Shown here: piece after piece, positions 37,301-43,374 of the stretch
How the letters are laid out: each line of letters opens with the position of its first letter
How positions within the stretch are numbered: the first letter of the stretch is position 1
NCBI GenBank assembly: GCA_944472135.2
Contig: OX235265.1
Span: forward strand, 88,072,984 to 88,136,983
DNA length: 64,000 nt
Reading direction: 5' to 3'
From: Trichobilharzia regenti
Taxonomy: Eukaryota; Platyhelminthes; Trematoda; Strigeidida; Schistosomatidae
The notes under the pieces: model-generated
Database searches by the model: none
Told to the model about the DNA's origin: nothing
What the model saw: the letters and a program-made list of their open reading frames with translations, nothing else
Program-made: the position numbers and the translations under genes

Positions 37301-40300
37301 TCATCAGCCAATGCCCACAGGTTGATTGCCGACGAAATCTTAACACGAATACAGAAAGCTTGTTTGGCATATGCCCACTTACACCATTTCTGGAGCAGAC
37401 ATCATATCCGAGTGTCGACCAAAGGACGTGTGTACTGTTCAGCAGTTCGCTCTGTCCTCCTTCATGGCTGTGAGGGAGACATGGTCATTGAAAGTCTGTC
37501 TGTTGTATGTCTGTTTTCGACATAGAACTTTGCACCGATGTGCACCAGTTCAGGTCGCCACACTCCATGTAGCACACAAATCAAGAGAAGAAAGTACAAG
37601 AAAAGCATAATAGAGACAGTAAACAGGGATATGAGACAAAAGGCATAGTAATAACGAAGAACAAAACAGTTTTATTTGAAATCATAAGTCACAAGGAGTG
37701 GATACATCTGCTCCATTGAGAACGATTTTGAGCCATGTCACCAATTGTTTCCAACCATTGGTTTTTACCGTCCCGAGGACCCCAACCAGGAAGTCTACAC
37801 CTTCCTACGTGGCTTAGACTAACTGTTGTAGATTTCATTGACTGGTGCCATGTTTTTGTTTGACCTCCGCTAGCTTTTTTCCAACCTGGCCCTATATCCG
37901 CTAACATTGCCCGTCAATGAAGGCGATGGCTAGACATGCATGCATAACACATGTCCTAACCATCTCAGTCTATGTAACTTCACAACTTCGTCGATTGATT
38001 TCTCCTCCTTACCTACAACTCGACCGAAGCCTAACCTCAATATTGCTTGCCTTATTATGCCACTTCACACGGGAGATAGAACGCAGGCACCTATGATCAA
38101 AGACAGCTAATCTTTTCATGTCTTCCACTCTCAGTGGCCAGGTCTCACAACTAGCCATAAAGGAGGACGGAGCGGACTGATGAGCAGTACACACGCCTTT
38201 TGGTCGAAGCCAACCGGATATCACGTCTACGCCAGAGACGGCGTAAACTGGCAAATGCGAAACGAGCCCCCTATATCCGTGCTCAGATTTCATCAGAGAT
38301 CAACCCGTTGGGGTTGATGGTACTTCCCAAAAAAGTGAAGCGGTCAACGTGCTCTACCACTTCACTCCCTATTTCTAATCTAGGAGTCGGTGTAGTCCAG
38401 TCCTGTAACATCATTTTGCATTTGGTGGGAGCGAATCGCATGACAAACATTCGTAGATTGCAGCTCAAGGTGTTTAGAAAACTCTACATTTTTTCAGCGT
38501 CCTCACCTAGAAGGACTATATTGTCAGCATATTCTAAGTCAAAGAGATTATTTCCTGGTAGCAAGTCAATCCCTGAGTCTCTGAAGTCACTTATGGTTAA
38601 GTCCATTAGTACATCCATGATGAAGTTGAATAGAAAAGGGGATAATGGACATTCTCAACGGACACCACTAGTCATCACCAGGGTCATTGAAAGTGGAAGA
38701 CATGAAAAGGCTAGCTGTCTTTGGTCATAGATGTCTGCGTTCTATCTCCTGTTTGAAGTGGTATAGCAGGGTAAGCAATACTAAGGTTTGGAGTCGAGTG
38801 CAAGGTCAGGAGGGGAAATCAATAGACAAGGCTGTCAAATTACATCGACTTAGATGGTTAGGATATGTGTTACGCATACCTGTCTAGCCTTCGCCTTCTT
38901 CGACGGGAAATGTTGACTAACATAAGACCAGGCTGGAAAAGAGCTAGTGGTGGTCACACCGAAACACGGCCTCATCAGTCGATGAAATCCGCAATAGTTA
39001 GTTTAAGCCAGCCAGCCACGTAGGAAGGTGTAGACTTCCTGGTTGGGGTCTTCTGTCTCTGTCTGTCTTCGGGATGGTAAAACCCAATGATGGGTGGAGA
39101 TAATTGGTGATATGGCCCAAAATCGTTCTCAATGACATCGCACATGCATCCACTCCTTGTGACTTATAATTTCCAATGAAACTATTGTTCTTCGTTATTA
39201 CTATTCCTTTTGTCTCATATCCCTGTCTACTGTCTGTATTATGCATTTCTTTTACTTTCTTCTGCTGCTTTGTGTGCTGAGTGGTGTGGCGATCTGAACT
39301 GCTGCATATCGGTGCAAAGTTCTATGTCAAAAACAGACAGACAGTACTCGCACCACACGAGATGGTGGAAGCCTTCGGGAAGCCAGACAGCTGTTTTTTT
39401 CGATGAAAGCGGAAATAAGCATGCGGACATGGTGTTGGCAAAATGTTCGAAGTTGAGAAGGCAACTCAGACTGCATAAGAAATAAGATGTGGAGTAGAGA
39501 TGCTAGAAACTTATGACAGCAAAAAACTCGAAGATCTACAAGTTCAAAGGAGAAGCAGTGAAGACAAGTGAAAACAAAGGTGATAAAGATAACCAAACAA
39601 CAACAGGGATCAACCACTGTCAACGGAAGGAATTTGAAAGGTCACTCCTTCGACTTATGTGGACAGCATCGTTTCAAGTACAGATGGGCGGTACGGATGG
39701 AAATGTCACAGCCAGCAAGGTTCGGCAAAGTTAAGACAAATTCATCAACCTGAAATCAACGTGGAAATCTGTTGCAATCATCATAAAGAAAAAGATACGG
39801 CTTTTCAACACTAATACCATATCAGTGCTCATATATCGTTAAGAGGCGGCGCATCGCTAAAGGTATTTCCAATAGGTTATTGCAGACTTTCACGAACGGC
39901 TGCCTTAACTGGCTTCATATTGAAGATCAGATGACCAGCCACAAAGGATCGGCAAGAAACTCTGACAACCAACGCACCAATAACTTATTGCCAAAAAATA
40001 AAGAGAAGGGAACGGAGATGGGTCGGACACATGCTGAGACCTTTGAGTGACATCACACGCCAGGCCAGTCTTTGATTGGAACCAGAAAAGGAAACGAGCT
40101 GAGCGTCTGGGGAAGACATGGGGATCATGTGAAGAGATGAAAGCTGATGGTCAGTCATTGAGCCATCTAAAGAGGACTGCAGAGAACAAGATGAAAGCGA
40201 GATGTTCTGCTGACGCTTTATATTTCACTCGAAACCCAAAGGAATAATAATACATGACAACTACATACAAATTAAGTACTATATGGTCACACATGTAAAG

Positions 40301-41933
40301 GACTTTCATGATGCATTTTGTGTTATGGACTGACATGTGTAAAACTACACAGGGGATACAAAACGTACCGTTTAAAAACAGAAACTGCGTACGGAACTAT
40401 AATCCTGGTCGCCGATATTTCATGTGACTGGTTCTATCAATCACTGTTTAGTCTAGTTCATCACTTTTTAGAAGCGCAGCATAAAATGCGCATACGTATC
40501 AAAATTACAAGTCCATTTCATCAAAAATAGGGCATTTAACAGAGTCATAATGTATTAGTTGCCGGGCTTCAGTTTCAATTACACTTGGATTTAATCCTAC
40601 ATCCGTATTATTTACAACATTAACAGTAAATAATACTGTTTCACTGTGTAATGCATCTAATAAACAAACTAATATGGTTTCACAACATTAACAATTTAGT
40701 CTAAAAAAAGAACAAAAGCATTTGCGCATAAACACTATATCCCTTCGTCTGTCTACAAAAAATTCACTTGAGAAGCTTTCATTCCAGTCACACACAAGGG
40801 TGTTTCACTCTGATTGTCGTGGAAACAACAATTCTGCTCAAGATGTAGCCCTAGCATTTTCAGTCATATAGATTTAATAGAGGGTCAGAAAATTTTTAGT
40901 GAATCATTCTACCAAACCATTAAATTTAAATAAGGGACTGAATCCATTGAGCATGCATGCATTAACCTGAGTATAAAAATAACCTACCACACAAAATCTC
41001 ATACTTGTAGGTTACTAAGTTATATTTTTGCTCCTGACTCATCTAAGCTTGTTATTACTATTGCCGTAACAACAAATTACTACTGATTCAGCACATAATG
41101 TGATTTAATTAAGCGGCCACTGTTGATACAAATGTAAAGATTTGTGTAAACCCGTAAAGATAGGCTTCTTCGTCGTCTACCCTGTAATATTCCACAGTGG
41201 TTTTATCACTAAAAAGTGATAGACAACAATCTTTATCCCAAGGACAGATTCTGTCCACCAATTGATTATATTGCAGTTGTCATGTATGACAGTTCACAGA
41301 GGACATATCACGCGGTCTGATGAAATAACAGCAAACACCGGGAATAACCCAGAGAGAAAGCCAATCTATATCAGTTGTACAAACATTCTGACTAATCGAC
41401 TGTCACCTGTATTATCGTTAGAAAATTCATTATGCAGAATACCATAATAAAACTAATGGGCTGATACAACAGAAAAAAAAACAAAACCCGACCAAGTTTT
41501 ACTAATGAACATCACTAAACAACACCAAACTTCAATCAATCTTTAAGCAGTGAATGCACATATTTACCTTTTCAACGTGTAAATGAGGACTGTCAGAGAA
41601 CAAGAGACAGTTATTAAAACAAAATGACAGGGTAACCGAATAATTATTGTGATGGCGAAACTATTACGACGCAAGGAAAACTTATAAAACATATGGGTGA
41701 TATAATGATAAACTCTGAAAGAAGCATTTGAAGTCATCACGTACCTTTTCGACTGGGCTTGGCTTCATATTGCTGAATGCTAAGAGTAAACATAATTTGG
41801 ACTTTACATCCATATGAGCGAATGAGGTATCGATACATTCCAGTTTTTCTTCACTGAGAGAATTTGAATCAACCGATTTAGTCCAGTTGTTGTCAAAGAA
41901 CTGCTGCCGGACAAATTTTACTAAATCCCCCAT
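14341..41933 (-). CDS. NELFA: Negative elongation factor subunit A (NELF-A), seven coding exons
   Basis: Exons on the minus strand: 41933-41745, 35682-34926, 33393-32736, 27476-26888, 24238-23828, 18177-17571, 14558-14341. All six introns are GT-AG. Phases 0,1,2,0,0,1 close exactly to 3429 nt (1142 residues plus stop). NELF-A is a scaffold of the nuclear NELF complex that holds RNA polymerase II in promoter-proximal pausing. Seen: an N-terminal part (residues 1-120) that aligns by eye with the human NELF-C-binding region ('KSKLCLLLAF' against 'VKLKLLLGTL'); a central 'GIKLLEFDELPAFG' matching human 'GVKLLDISELDMVG'; and a C-terminal block 'VTRPEKAMIISFIAGSR' followed by 'DNPRPETGQITRIRLSE'. 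The human protein is about 528 residues. The extra length is a charged helix, an acidic run and Gln/Ser/Thr-rich stretches coded by exons 3-6. The start ATG at 41933 is chosen because homology begins there. The frame is open upstream to a possible acceptor near 42089, so a further 5' exon is possible. Confidence 0.93.
14885..15090 (+). mobile_element. SINE M copies between (TA)n tracts
   Basis: 14890-14960 holds the SINE M 3' end ('attagatggttggaggcaatc') and 14965-15030 the tRNA-like part in plus orientation ('cagtagtaacgtctctgactg', 'gacgtaggttcgaggc'). Flanked by (TA)n at 14857-14882 and 15092-15160. The two parts look rearranged relative to the copy at 11650. Confidence 0.5.
15092..15160. 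repeat. (TA)n microsatellite
   Basis: About 34 uninterrupted TA units, the longest in the window. Confidence 0.95.
15180..15400 (+). mobile_element. Alpha SINE
   Basis: 'tttgggttcggtccctagcagt' is the B-box region. 'caagagtcacaagcaaggacgaaag' is a hammerhead-like remnant and 'agttaccaatggttctct' the 3' part. Confidence 0.65.
16135..16330 (+). mobile_element. Alpha SINE
   Basis: 'gaattggcggaagtta' start, B-box 'gggttcgatccctagcagt', hammerhead-like 'taagagtcccacaaaggaaagaaac', and 3' part 'ttttcaacgattctctgaga'. Short 3' fragments in inverse orientation precede it at 15915-15970 and 16020-16100. Confidence 0.65.
16404..16490. mobile_element. Ty3/gypsy-type LTR fragment
   Basis: 'tgtggtgagagctggctgtta' to 'ccaatattggtcgtgagaaaa' matches the reverse complement of 5215-5307. 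Truncated on the right. 16490-17095 was not recognised. Confidence 0.6.
17095..17280 (-). mobile_element. Repeat with family-K-type tRNA-like head
   Basis: Shares 'attacagcttgattccacac', 'gatatcggtagcccaaatt' and 'gatatcaggtgtgcgtcggc' with 25430-25590, followed by the tRNA-like part (minus strand) at 17210-17275 with GGGGTTCGATCGCC. Confidence 0.6.
17308..17372 (+). ncRNA. Degenerate Sm-alpha-type hammerhead ribozyme remnant
   Basis: 'TATGATAAGTCCCAAACAAG' then 'ATGAAATGCACATCCTGGAT' follows the schistosome hammerhead order (core CTGATGA, stem II GTCC...GGAC, GAAA, then the next unit's cleavage region) with mutations in the core and stem II. Probably inactive. Confidence 0.45.
17571..18177 (-). 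CDS. NELFA: NELFA exon 6
   Basis: Residues 869-1071. It starts after the acceptor ATAATCTAG with SPTNQTYIQILPRPTV, then Ser/Asn-rich low complexity (an AGT/AAT-type trinucleotide-derived stretch). It ends with the strongly conserved 'LTESQLSVVQSLFQDANRV' and 'TRPEKAMIISFIAGSR' block, at the donor GTATGT. This block is the best single marker of NELF-A in the window. Confidence 0.94.
18365..19075 (+). mobile_element. Family J 3' fragment
   Basis: Pol C-terminus ('ctgcgttctatctcccgtgtg', 'GRLRW..HVL'-type) and complete 3' UTR ending 'cgaaaatagacagacagacag', i.e. an ACAG-repeat tail. 5' truncated. Lies in the NELFA intron between exons 5 and 6. Confidence 0.8.
19095..19560 (+). repeat. Dispersed repeat R (diverged)
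   Basis: Same order as 30225-30640: 'gagggctaggatacttccca', 'gaagtctgatccacaagtca', 'ttcccatggtttctgatgac'. No coding capacity recognised. A CAA-repeat at 19818-19844 lies further right. Confidence 0.65.
20010..20250 (-). mobile_element. Family J 3' UTR fragment
   Basis: Starts 'atgtctgtctgttttcgaca' (tail) and runs through the UTR in reverse to 'gggaacgattttgagtcat'. A short 5'-truncated copy. Confidence 0.75.
20250..21055. other. Intron DNA, nothing recognised
   Basis: Within the NELFA intron between exons 5 and 6. AT-rich. I see no exon, RNA gene or repeat family shared with the rest of the window. Confidence 0.45.
21060..21140 (+). mobile_element. Alpha SINE 3' fragment
   Basis: 'ctgtccagtactccctgaat' and 'gttctctaatttattactga' match the 3' part of the copy at 32215. 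Confidence 0.5.
21293..22210 (+). pseudogene. Merlin transposase (decayed)
   Basis: The N-terminal part has a zinc-ribbon-like 'ICSCGVVMSLKSF' and 'VHRCAVCLRRVSIREG'. A 27-nt GTAAGC...TTATAG segment (21465-21491) looks like a tiny intron, because skipping it gives SIREGTFF, the family's usual reading. A one-base gain in the following T7 run shifts frame, and the part to 21650 is open only in pieces. The catalytic half reads 'GQRRYRHTRGGN', 'VHTDEWKGYNSL' (second acidic residue), 'VNHSSDFVD' and 'HTNSIEGF' (third acidic residue). A TGA at 22013-22015 follows, where the family has Trp (TGG to TGA). The end at 22207 is natural-looking. Confidence 0.85.
22339..22380. repeat. (TA)n microsatellite inside the Merlin element
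   Basis: About 21 TA units between the transposase and the right terminal repeat. Confidence 0.95.
22668..23790 (+). mobile_element. Family J fragment with RT motif
   Basis: Begins in the RT domain ('ctcagggattgacttattac', 'gatgatatagtcctcccaac' coding Y-A-D-D-I-V-L), continues through the pol C-terminus and ends in the 3' UTR with 'cgaaaacagacaaac'. Many frameshifts and stops. It starts about 180 bp after the Merlin element. Confidence 0.8.
23828..24238 (-). CDS. NELFA: NELFA exon 5 (low-complexity linker)
   Basis: Residues 732-868. The acceptor is TTATTTCAG, then SPVKIINSPVQPIRPRSD. It contains a Gln-rich patch (QQQQPQQQ). The exon is 411 nt, so it is phase-neutral. The donor must be GTGGGT at 23827 to keep frame, because the alternative GT four bases downstream breaks it. 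No homology was recognised. It belongs here by phase and composition. Confidence 0.78.
24375..24528 (-). mobile_element. SINE K, headless
   Basis: 'gattcaagctagagtcttgaagttt' and 'gatagggttgctagcctcatg' match the body of the copies at 8488 and 27896. The tRNA-like head is absent. Confidence 0.65.
24530..25125 (+). mobile_element. Family J fragment (old)
   Basis: A strongly diverged copy: 'tcatcgaccatgaatgtctgc', 'gattgagatggctatgacac', 'aataaactcctgtatttcca'. It keeps the order of the pol C-terminus and UTR. Confidence 0.65.
25430..25590 (-). mobile_element. Repeat with tRNA-like head (as at 17095)
   Basis: 'attacagcttcattccacac', 'gatatcaggtgtgcgtcggc', then the tRNA-like part, which ends in 'ctgtgccgccgacgcacag' and so preserves a 9-bp acceptor-like stem with 'gtgcgtcgg'. 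Confidence 0.6.
25595..25860 (-). mobile_element. RTE-like pol C-terminal fragment
   Basis: The minus strand reads in pieces 'RRKWIWIGHMVKKSLGDVAH' then 'QALKWNPNGERVGRLELT', the expected order of the RTE-type pol C-terminus (W-I-G-H, Q-A-L-x-W-N-P). Confidence 0.75.
25975..26630 (+). mobile_element. RTE-like 3' fragment
   Basis: Begins at 'ggatgaggatgtcaaattgagaat' (D-E-D-V-K-L-R-I-G) and runs through W-I-G-H at about 26350 to the end 'ctaggaacccaagggaacaataataataatt', where an AAT-repeat tail follows the last codons. Mostly open in three frames. Confidence 0.8.
26715..26866 (+). mobile_element. Sm-alpha-like SINE with hammerhead remnant
   Basis: 'gtccagtggctaacactttgg' (A-box-like), 'ggctgcgttcgagcctcagt' (B-box-like), then 'acatccggctaacgagtccc' and 'aggatgaaata'. 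This is the order of the schistosome hammerhead, with CTAACGA in place of CTGANGA. A short (TA)n follows at once, and NELFA exon 4 begins 22 bp later. Confidence 0.65.
26888..27476 (-). CDS. NELFA: NELFA exon 4 (low-complexity linker)
   Basis: Residues 535-731. The acceptor CTTTGTAG leaves one base that completes the split codon, then SFKQSFGVNMSGLQPATVS. The sequence is Ser/Thr/Val/Gln-rich with no recognisable fold, ending SIPSES at the donor GTAAGT. Assigned by strand, splice sites and exact phase between exons 3 and 5, not by homology. Confidence 0.8.
27896..28127 (-). mobile_element. tRNA-derived SINE, family K (full)
   Basis: Minus strand starts TGCGTCGGTGACACAGCGGT, with a GGGGTTCGATCACC B-box and a CCATGCACATGG hairpin. 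The head is closed by a 9-bp stem with 'gcgtcggcgg'. The body ends in a T-rich (plus strand) run at 27893-27902. Confidence 0.75.
28133..28235 (-). mobile_element. SINE M head
   Basis: Minus strand GAGCTCAAATAGCTCAGTGG and GACGCGGGTTCAAATCTCAG, A-box and B-box of a tRNA-like head. It abuts the K SINE in the same orientation. Confidence 0.6.
28290..28575 (+). mobile_element. Penelope-like ORF tail
   Basis: 'SLSIIYRVPNNLPKTSRYLI' followed by 'LQTAKAIVFRLKKTGTLF', the same Y-R-V-P ... T-A-x-A-I order as at 10437. A preceding 'ggccacaaagcc' fits the T-G-H-K-A motif of the GIY-YIG tail. Degenerate. Confidence 0.5.
28818..29040 (+). repeat. Left arm of a ~225-bp inverted repeat
   Basis: 'gacaggttctcatcagctgc' to 'cttatcaatttatatgctttc' reappears reversed at 30688-30915 with about 90% identity by eye. 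The 1.65 kb between the arms holds a J fragment and an R repeat. Confidence 0.8.
29058..29690 (-). mobile_element. Family J 3' fragment
   Basis: Starts 'tctatctgtctgttttcaac' and runs in reverse through the UTR to the pol C-terminus (minus strand 'EAVKPHRLRWLGLVLRLTSH', 'LADIGSGWKRASGGQTKTW'), ending at 'gggagatagaacgcaggcac'. One of the better-kept reading frames of this family. Confidence 0.8.
30225..30640 (+). repeat. Dispersed repeat R
   Basis: The best copy of a repeat also seen at 19095-19560 and (reverse, partial) 8920-9050: 'gagggctgagatactgcccg', 'ggttttattaagggaccacc', 'attcccatggtttccggtga'. Non-coding as far as I can see. Confidence 0.7.
30688..30915 (-). repeat. Right arm of the ~225-bp inverted repeat
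   Basis: Reverse complement of 28818-29040: 'gaaagcatataaattgataag' to 'gatgatgagaacctgtgaaat'. Confidence 0.8.
30920..31850. other. Intron DNA, nothing recognised
   Basis: Contains a C10 run near 31667-31676 followed by A-rich sequence. No exon or known repeat found. Confidence 0.4.
31855..32075 (-). mobile_element. Alpha SINE
   Basis: A full minus-strand copy. B-box region 'ggggttcgaacccgggacc' (plus view, 31984-32002), A-box region 'agtcactgggacccgatc', hammerhead-like minus segment CGAAGAGCCCCAAACTAGGA, and the 3' part 'gagctgacattagttagagaacc'. Confidence 0.8.
32215..32425 (+). mobile_element. Alpha SINE with A-box, B-box and hammerhead-like core
   Basis: A-box 'AGTGGCTAATGG' at about 32252-32263, B-box 'GGGTTCGAACCC' at about 32302-32313, possible cleavage triplet GTC at 32297-32299, then CTGAAGA, GTCC, loop, a degraded second strand (AAAC) and GAAAC. 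The 3' part runs to 'tgtcagcttatgacgaaat'. Confidence 0.85.
32455..32665 (+). mobile_element. Alpha SINE, adjacent copy with intact hammerhead core
   Basis: Tandem to 32215-32425 and in the same orientation. Has 'gtcctggattccatcccca' (B-box lost), CTGAAGA, stem II GTCC...GGAC, and GAAAC. Ends 'gatatcaatttgtgatcaga'. 70 bp from NELFA exon 3. Confidence 0.8.
32529..32604 (+). ncRNA. Hammerhead-ribozyme-like sequence in a SINE
   Basis: Cleavage triplet GTC at 32529-32531, then a 46-nt stem-I region containing the hairpin CATCCC...GGGATG, core CTGAAGA at 32578-32584 (fits CUGANGA), stem II GTCC (32585-32588) with GGAC (32596-32599), and GAAAC at 32600-32604. This is the order of the schistosome Sm-alpha hammerhead. 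The first pairs of stem I and stem III are poor, so activity is doubtful. Confidence 0.55.
32736..33393 (-). CDS. NELFA: NELFA exon 3 (charged helix and acidic run)
   Basis: Residues 316-535. The acceptor TATATAG gives a phase-1 join that yields KEREERLKLKQEKEERAREM, a long Lys/Glu/Arg helix of about 50 residues, then Asn/Ser-rich sequence. Near its end is an acidic run of about ten Asp (32806-32850 on the plus strand is a TCATCATCG-type repeat). The donor is GTAAGT. The charged helix continues directly from the basic end of exon 2. I see no equivalent acidic run in human NELF-A as I remember it. Confidence 0.88.
33495..33730 (-). mobile_element. Alpha SINE
   Basis: Minus-strand copy 100 bp upstream of NELFA exon 3. 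Minus strand 'GACGAAGAGTCCCAAACTAG' then GACGAAACGCCCGTCC keeps the stem II pairs GTCC/GGAC. The B-box is degraded ('tggagttcgaactctgga' on plus). Confidence 0.8.
34085..34760 (+). mobile_element. Family J fragment
   Basis: Pol C-terminus pieces ('gttagaagacatgagaagg'-like, 'cattctatctccagtgttag'), and UTR ending 'tatgtcgaaaacattcag'. More diverged than the 18 kb and 37 kb copies. Internal deletion near 34300. Confidence 0.7.
34926..35682 (-). CDS. NELFA: NELFA exon 2
   Basis: Residues 64-316. It starts after the acceptor CTGCACAG with INKHIESIFLQALDEENN, which continues the N-terminal helical domain of exon 1 in phase. It ends after the 'RKPSGIKLLEFDELPAFG' block with a basic AKQLRKG at the donor GTTAGT. 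In human NELF-A the equivalent block is followed by a basic stretch, as here. The middle is rich in Ser, Asn, Glu and Arg and is probably disordered. Confidence 0.92.
35720..36685. other. Intron DNA, nothing recognised
   Basis: AT-rich DNA in NELFA intron 1. No repeat shared with the rest of the window. Confidence 0.4.
36690..39335 (+). mobile_element. Family J copy, longest, split by a nested insertion
   Basis: Host copy in two parts, 36690-37495 and 38682-39335. It has RT motifs in pieces: 'NQAGFRPGRGCIDHIFTLRQ' (fingers), 'VIFLDLKAPFDSADRE' (motif A), 'SGMPNI'-type motif B, and 'VEYADDIVL' (motif C). It then has the pol C-terminus and a 3' UTR ending in 'cagacagacag'. Removing 37496-38681 with one target-site copy gives a continuous reading through 'ETW.LKVEDMKRLA'. 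Clade not settled: the C-terminus resembles RTE/jockey-type pol proteins. Confidence 0.85.
37496..38681 (-). mobile_element. Family J copy nested inside another J copy, 13-bp target-site duplication
   Basis: Flanked by GGTCATTGAAAGT at 37483-37495 and 38682-38694. The inserted copy reads on the minus strand: RT motif region ('PLSPFLFNFIMDVLMD'-like), 'LRMFVMRFAPTKCKMMLQDW', 'LEIGSEVVEHVDRFTFLGST', 'RLRWLGHVL'-type region, and the 3' UTR ending in an ACAG-type tail at 37496. 5' truncated, 1186 bp. Confidence 0.93.
39500..40255 (+). mobile_element. RTE-like 3' fragment
   Basis: Shares the C-terminal order (Q-x-E-W-P..., W-x-G-H-M-L, 'RQASL.WNQKRKRAERLGKT') with the other RTE pieces and ends 'ctcgaaacccaaaggaataataatac', the same 3' end as at 26605. 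Frames broken. Confidence 0.75.
40260..41740. other. Intron DNA, nothing recognised
   Basis: 3' part of NELFA intron 1 as read on plus. No exon, RNA gene or family shared with other parts of the window was seen. Confidence 0.4.
41745..41933 (-). CDS. NELFA: NELFA exon 1 (N-terminus)
   Basis: Residues 1-63, beginning MGDLVKFVRQQFF and ending at PSPVEK before the donor GTACGT. It corresponds to the first helices of human NELF-A. The same frame stays open upstream to about 42089, where a TTAG could be an acceptor. If so, the ATG at 41933 is an internal Met or the first part of the exon is 5' UTR. An N-terminal start further upstream would need GTG or another exon. Confidence 0.85.
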
Positions 41934-42089
41934 CGCAACAGAATCCTTCGTTTCCCATACAACGTACCGCAATGGAGTCAAAACGCGCTCTGGTTTCGGG
42001 GTTTCCAAGGTTGAAGAACGATCTTCTTTCACTCGGATTCCAGATTTTTGGTCAGATAACGAAGGCTCTAAACTTATTATTTTGCCTTT

Positions 42090-43225
42090 CTAATACGTTT
42101 TTCTGCTTGTCAGGACCCTCTTCATGAGAAGTAACCAGAGTTGCAGATAACACTTCTACCGGAGTCTGTTAGTGTAGTTAATGACTTATTTGTAAGAGCA
42201 GAACTCCACAACTATGTAGTTCCTCATTGGATTTCAAAATCCAATGAAAATTCCTCATCCGGGTTTGATTAGAAGGGGAGGACGGACTGTTCCTATAGTC
42301 ATTTCGTAAATGGATATCCCCCTCCTTTGTCTTCAGTGTGATTCAGATTTAATTGTTGGTCTCTCTCCCCTTGAGTATGCAGAAATTAAACATGTGACCT
42401 TCTCTTGATTCTTTTTAGAGCAGCTCATTCTTGTGCGTATAAGAATTTGACGGCTTAGTTACAGCTTCCAGGAATCTGTATAAAGTCCACAGAGCTTCAA
42501 GGTCTTGGAGCTCAAGAGTGGTAAAAACATTGTCTAGCTAATCCATGATTCCCCCATTTTTTCATTAGACGTAGTTTTTTCAGCCCCTAAGAACAGTCTA
42601 TGTGGTTTAGGGTCTGTTTACACGGGCATATCGTTGTCTGAGTTAACACTATAGCTGATAAAAATTCGTCCATTCAACAGAGCTACAGACACTTTGTTTA
42701 CATTTGATGATCAGGTTAAACTGCAGACATTTAGGCTTCCAAGGAACAGAAGTGCGGCAATACGTCGTCCATACCGTCATTAATAAATACACCCTTGAAA
42801 AACGGCAAGGGTTATGTTCTCCTTTCGCTAGTTGGAGCAGCGTTTGTGATGAAAATCACAAGGGTTATTTAAATATCGTTGAACAACCAATATGGACACA
42901 AGTAATAACATCAGGCTGTGTAAAGAATTATTTAAACGTAATTCGTGGAAGTGTACGTTAAGCACTCTCAGTACATCAAACAGTTATTGCATGTTCAAGC
43001 ATCCAGTTACACAAACAACACAGATATATTATTAGACTGAAAAAAACAATAAAGGACAACGACTCTTAAAGAGACCAAATCAACGAAAGCCAAATAAAAT
43101 CAAAAATCACGTCGAATGCAGTTGCCTAGATCAAATAAGGCGAACTAAGCACATCTCGAATCAACCAAACAGCACAAATACTCACCAGATATAGCAGGTG
43201 GAGTTACTTCAGACCAGGGTCATAC
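42090..43225. other. Upstream region of NELFA, nothing recognised
   Basis: Should hold the NELFA promoter and any non-coding first exon. I could not identify a TATA box, initiator or splice donor with confidence. Confidence 0.35.
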
Positions 43226-43227
43226 CA

Positions 43228-43373
43228 TGTGAATGTAGTTGAAGATTGAACGATCAATTCATGGTTGTCTGCCCAAACCCAAATTCCCTATATTTTCGCG
43301 GAGACATCGATACACCAGTCATCGTCTCACCGGTCGCTGCTCAGAGGGAAGTCAGGCCAAAACTGTCAGAAGT
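43228..43373 (+). mobile_element. BEL-type LTR (subfamily A), 5' fragment at the duplication border
   Basis: 'TGTGAATGTAGTTGAAGATT' to 'aaactgtcagaagt' follows the first ~145 bp of the 360-bp A LTR with about 10 substitutions, then stops abruptly where the left arm of the inverted duplication begins. Confidence 0.85.
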
Positions 43374-43374
43374 T

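Noticed and set aside
41745..42089. NELFA start upstream at the GTG near 42032
   Set aside because: GTG starts are not expected in this nuclear gene. Homology to NELF-A begins at the ATG at 41933, so the upstream part is either 5' UTR or belongs to a longer exon.
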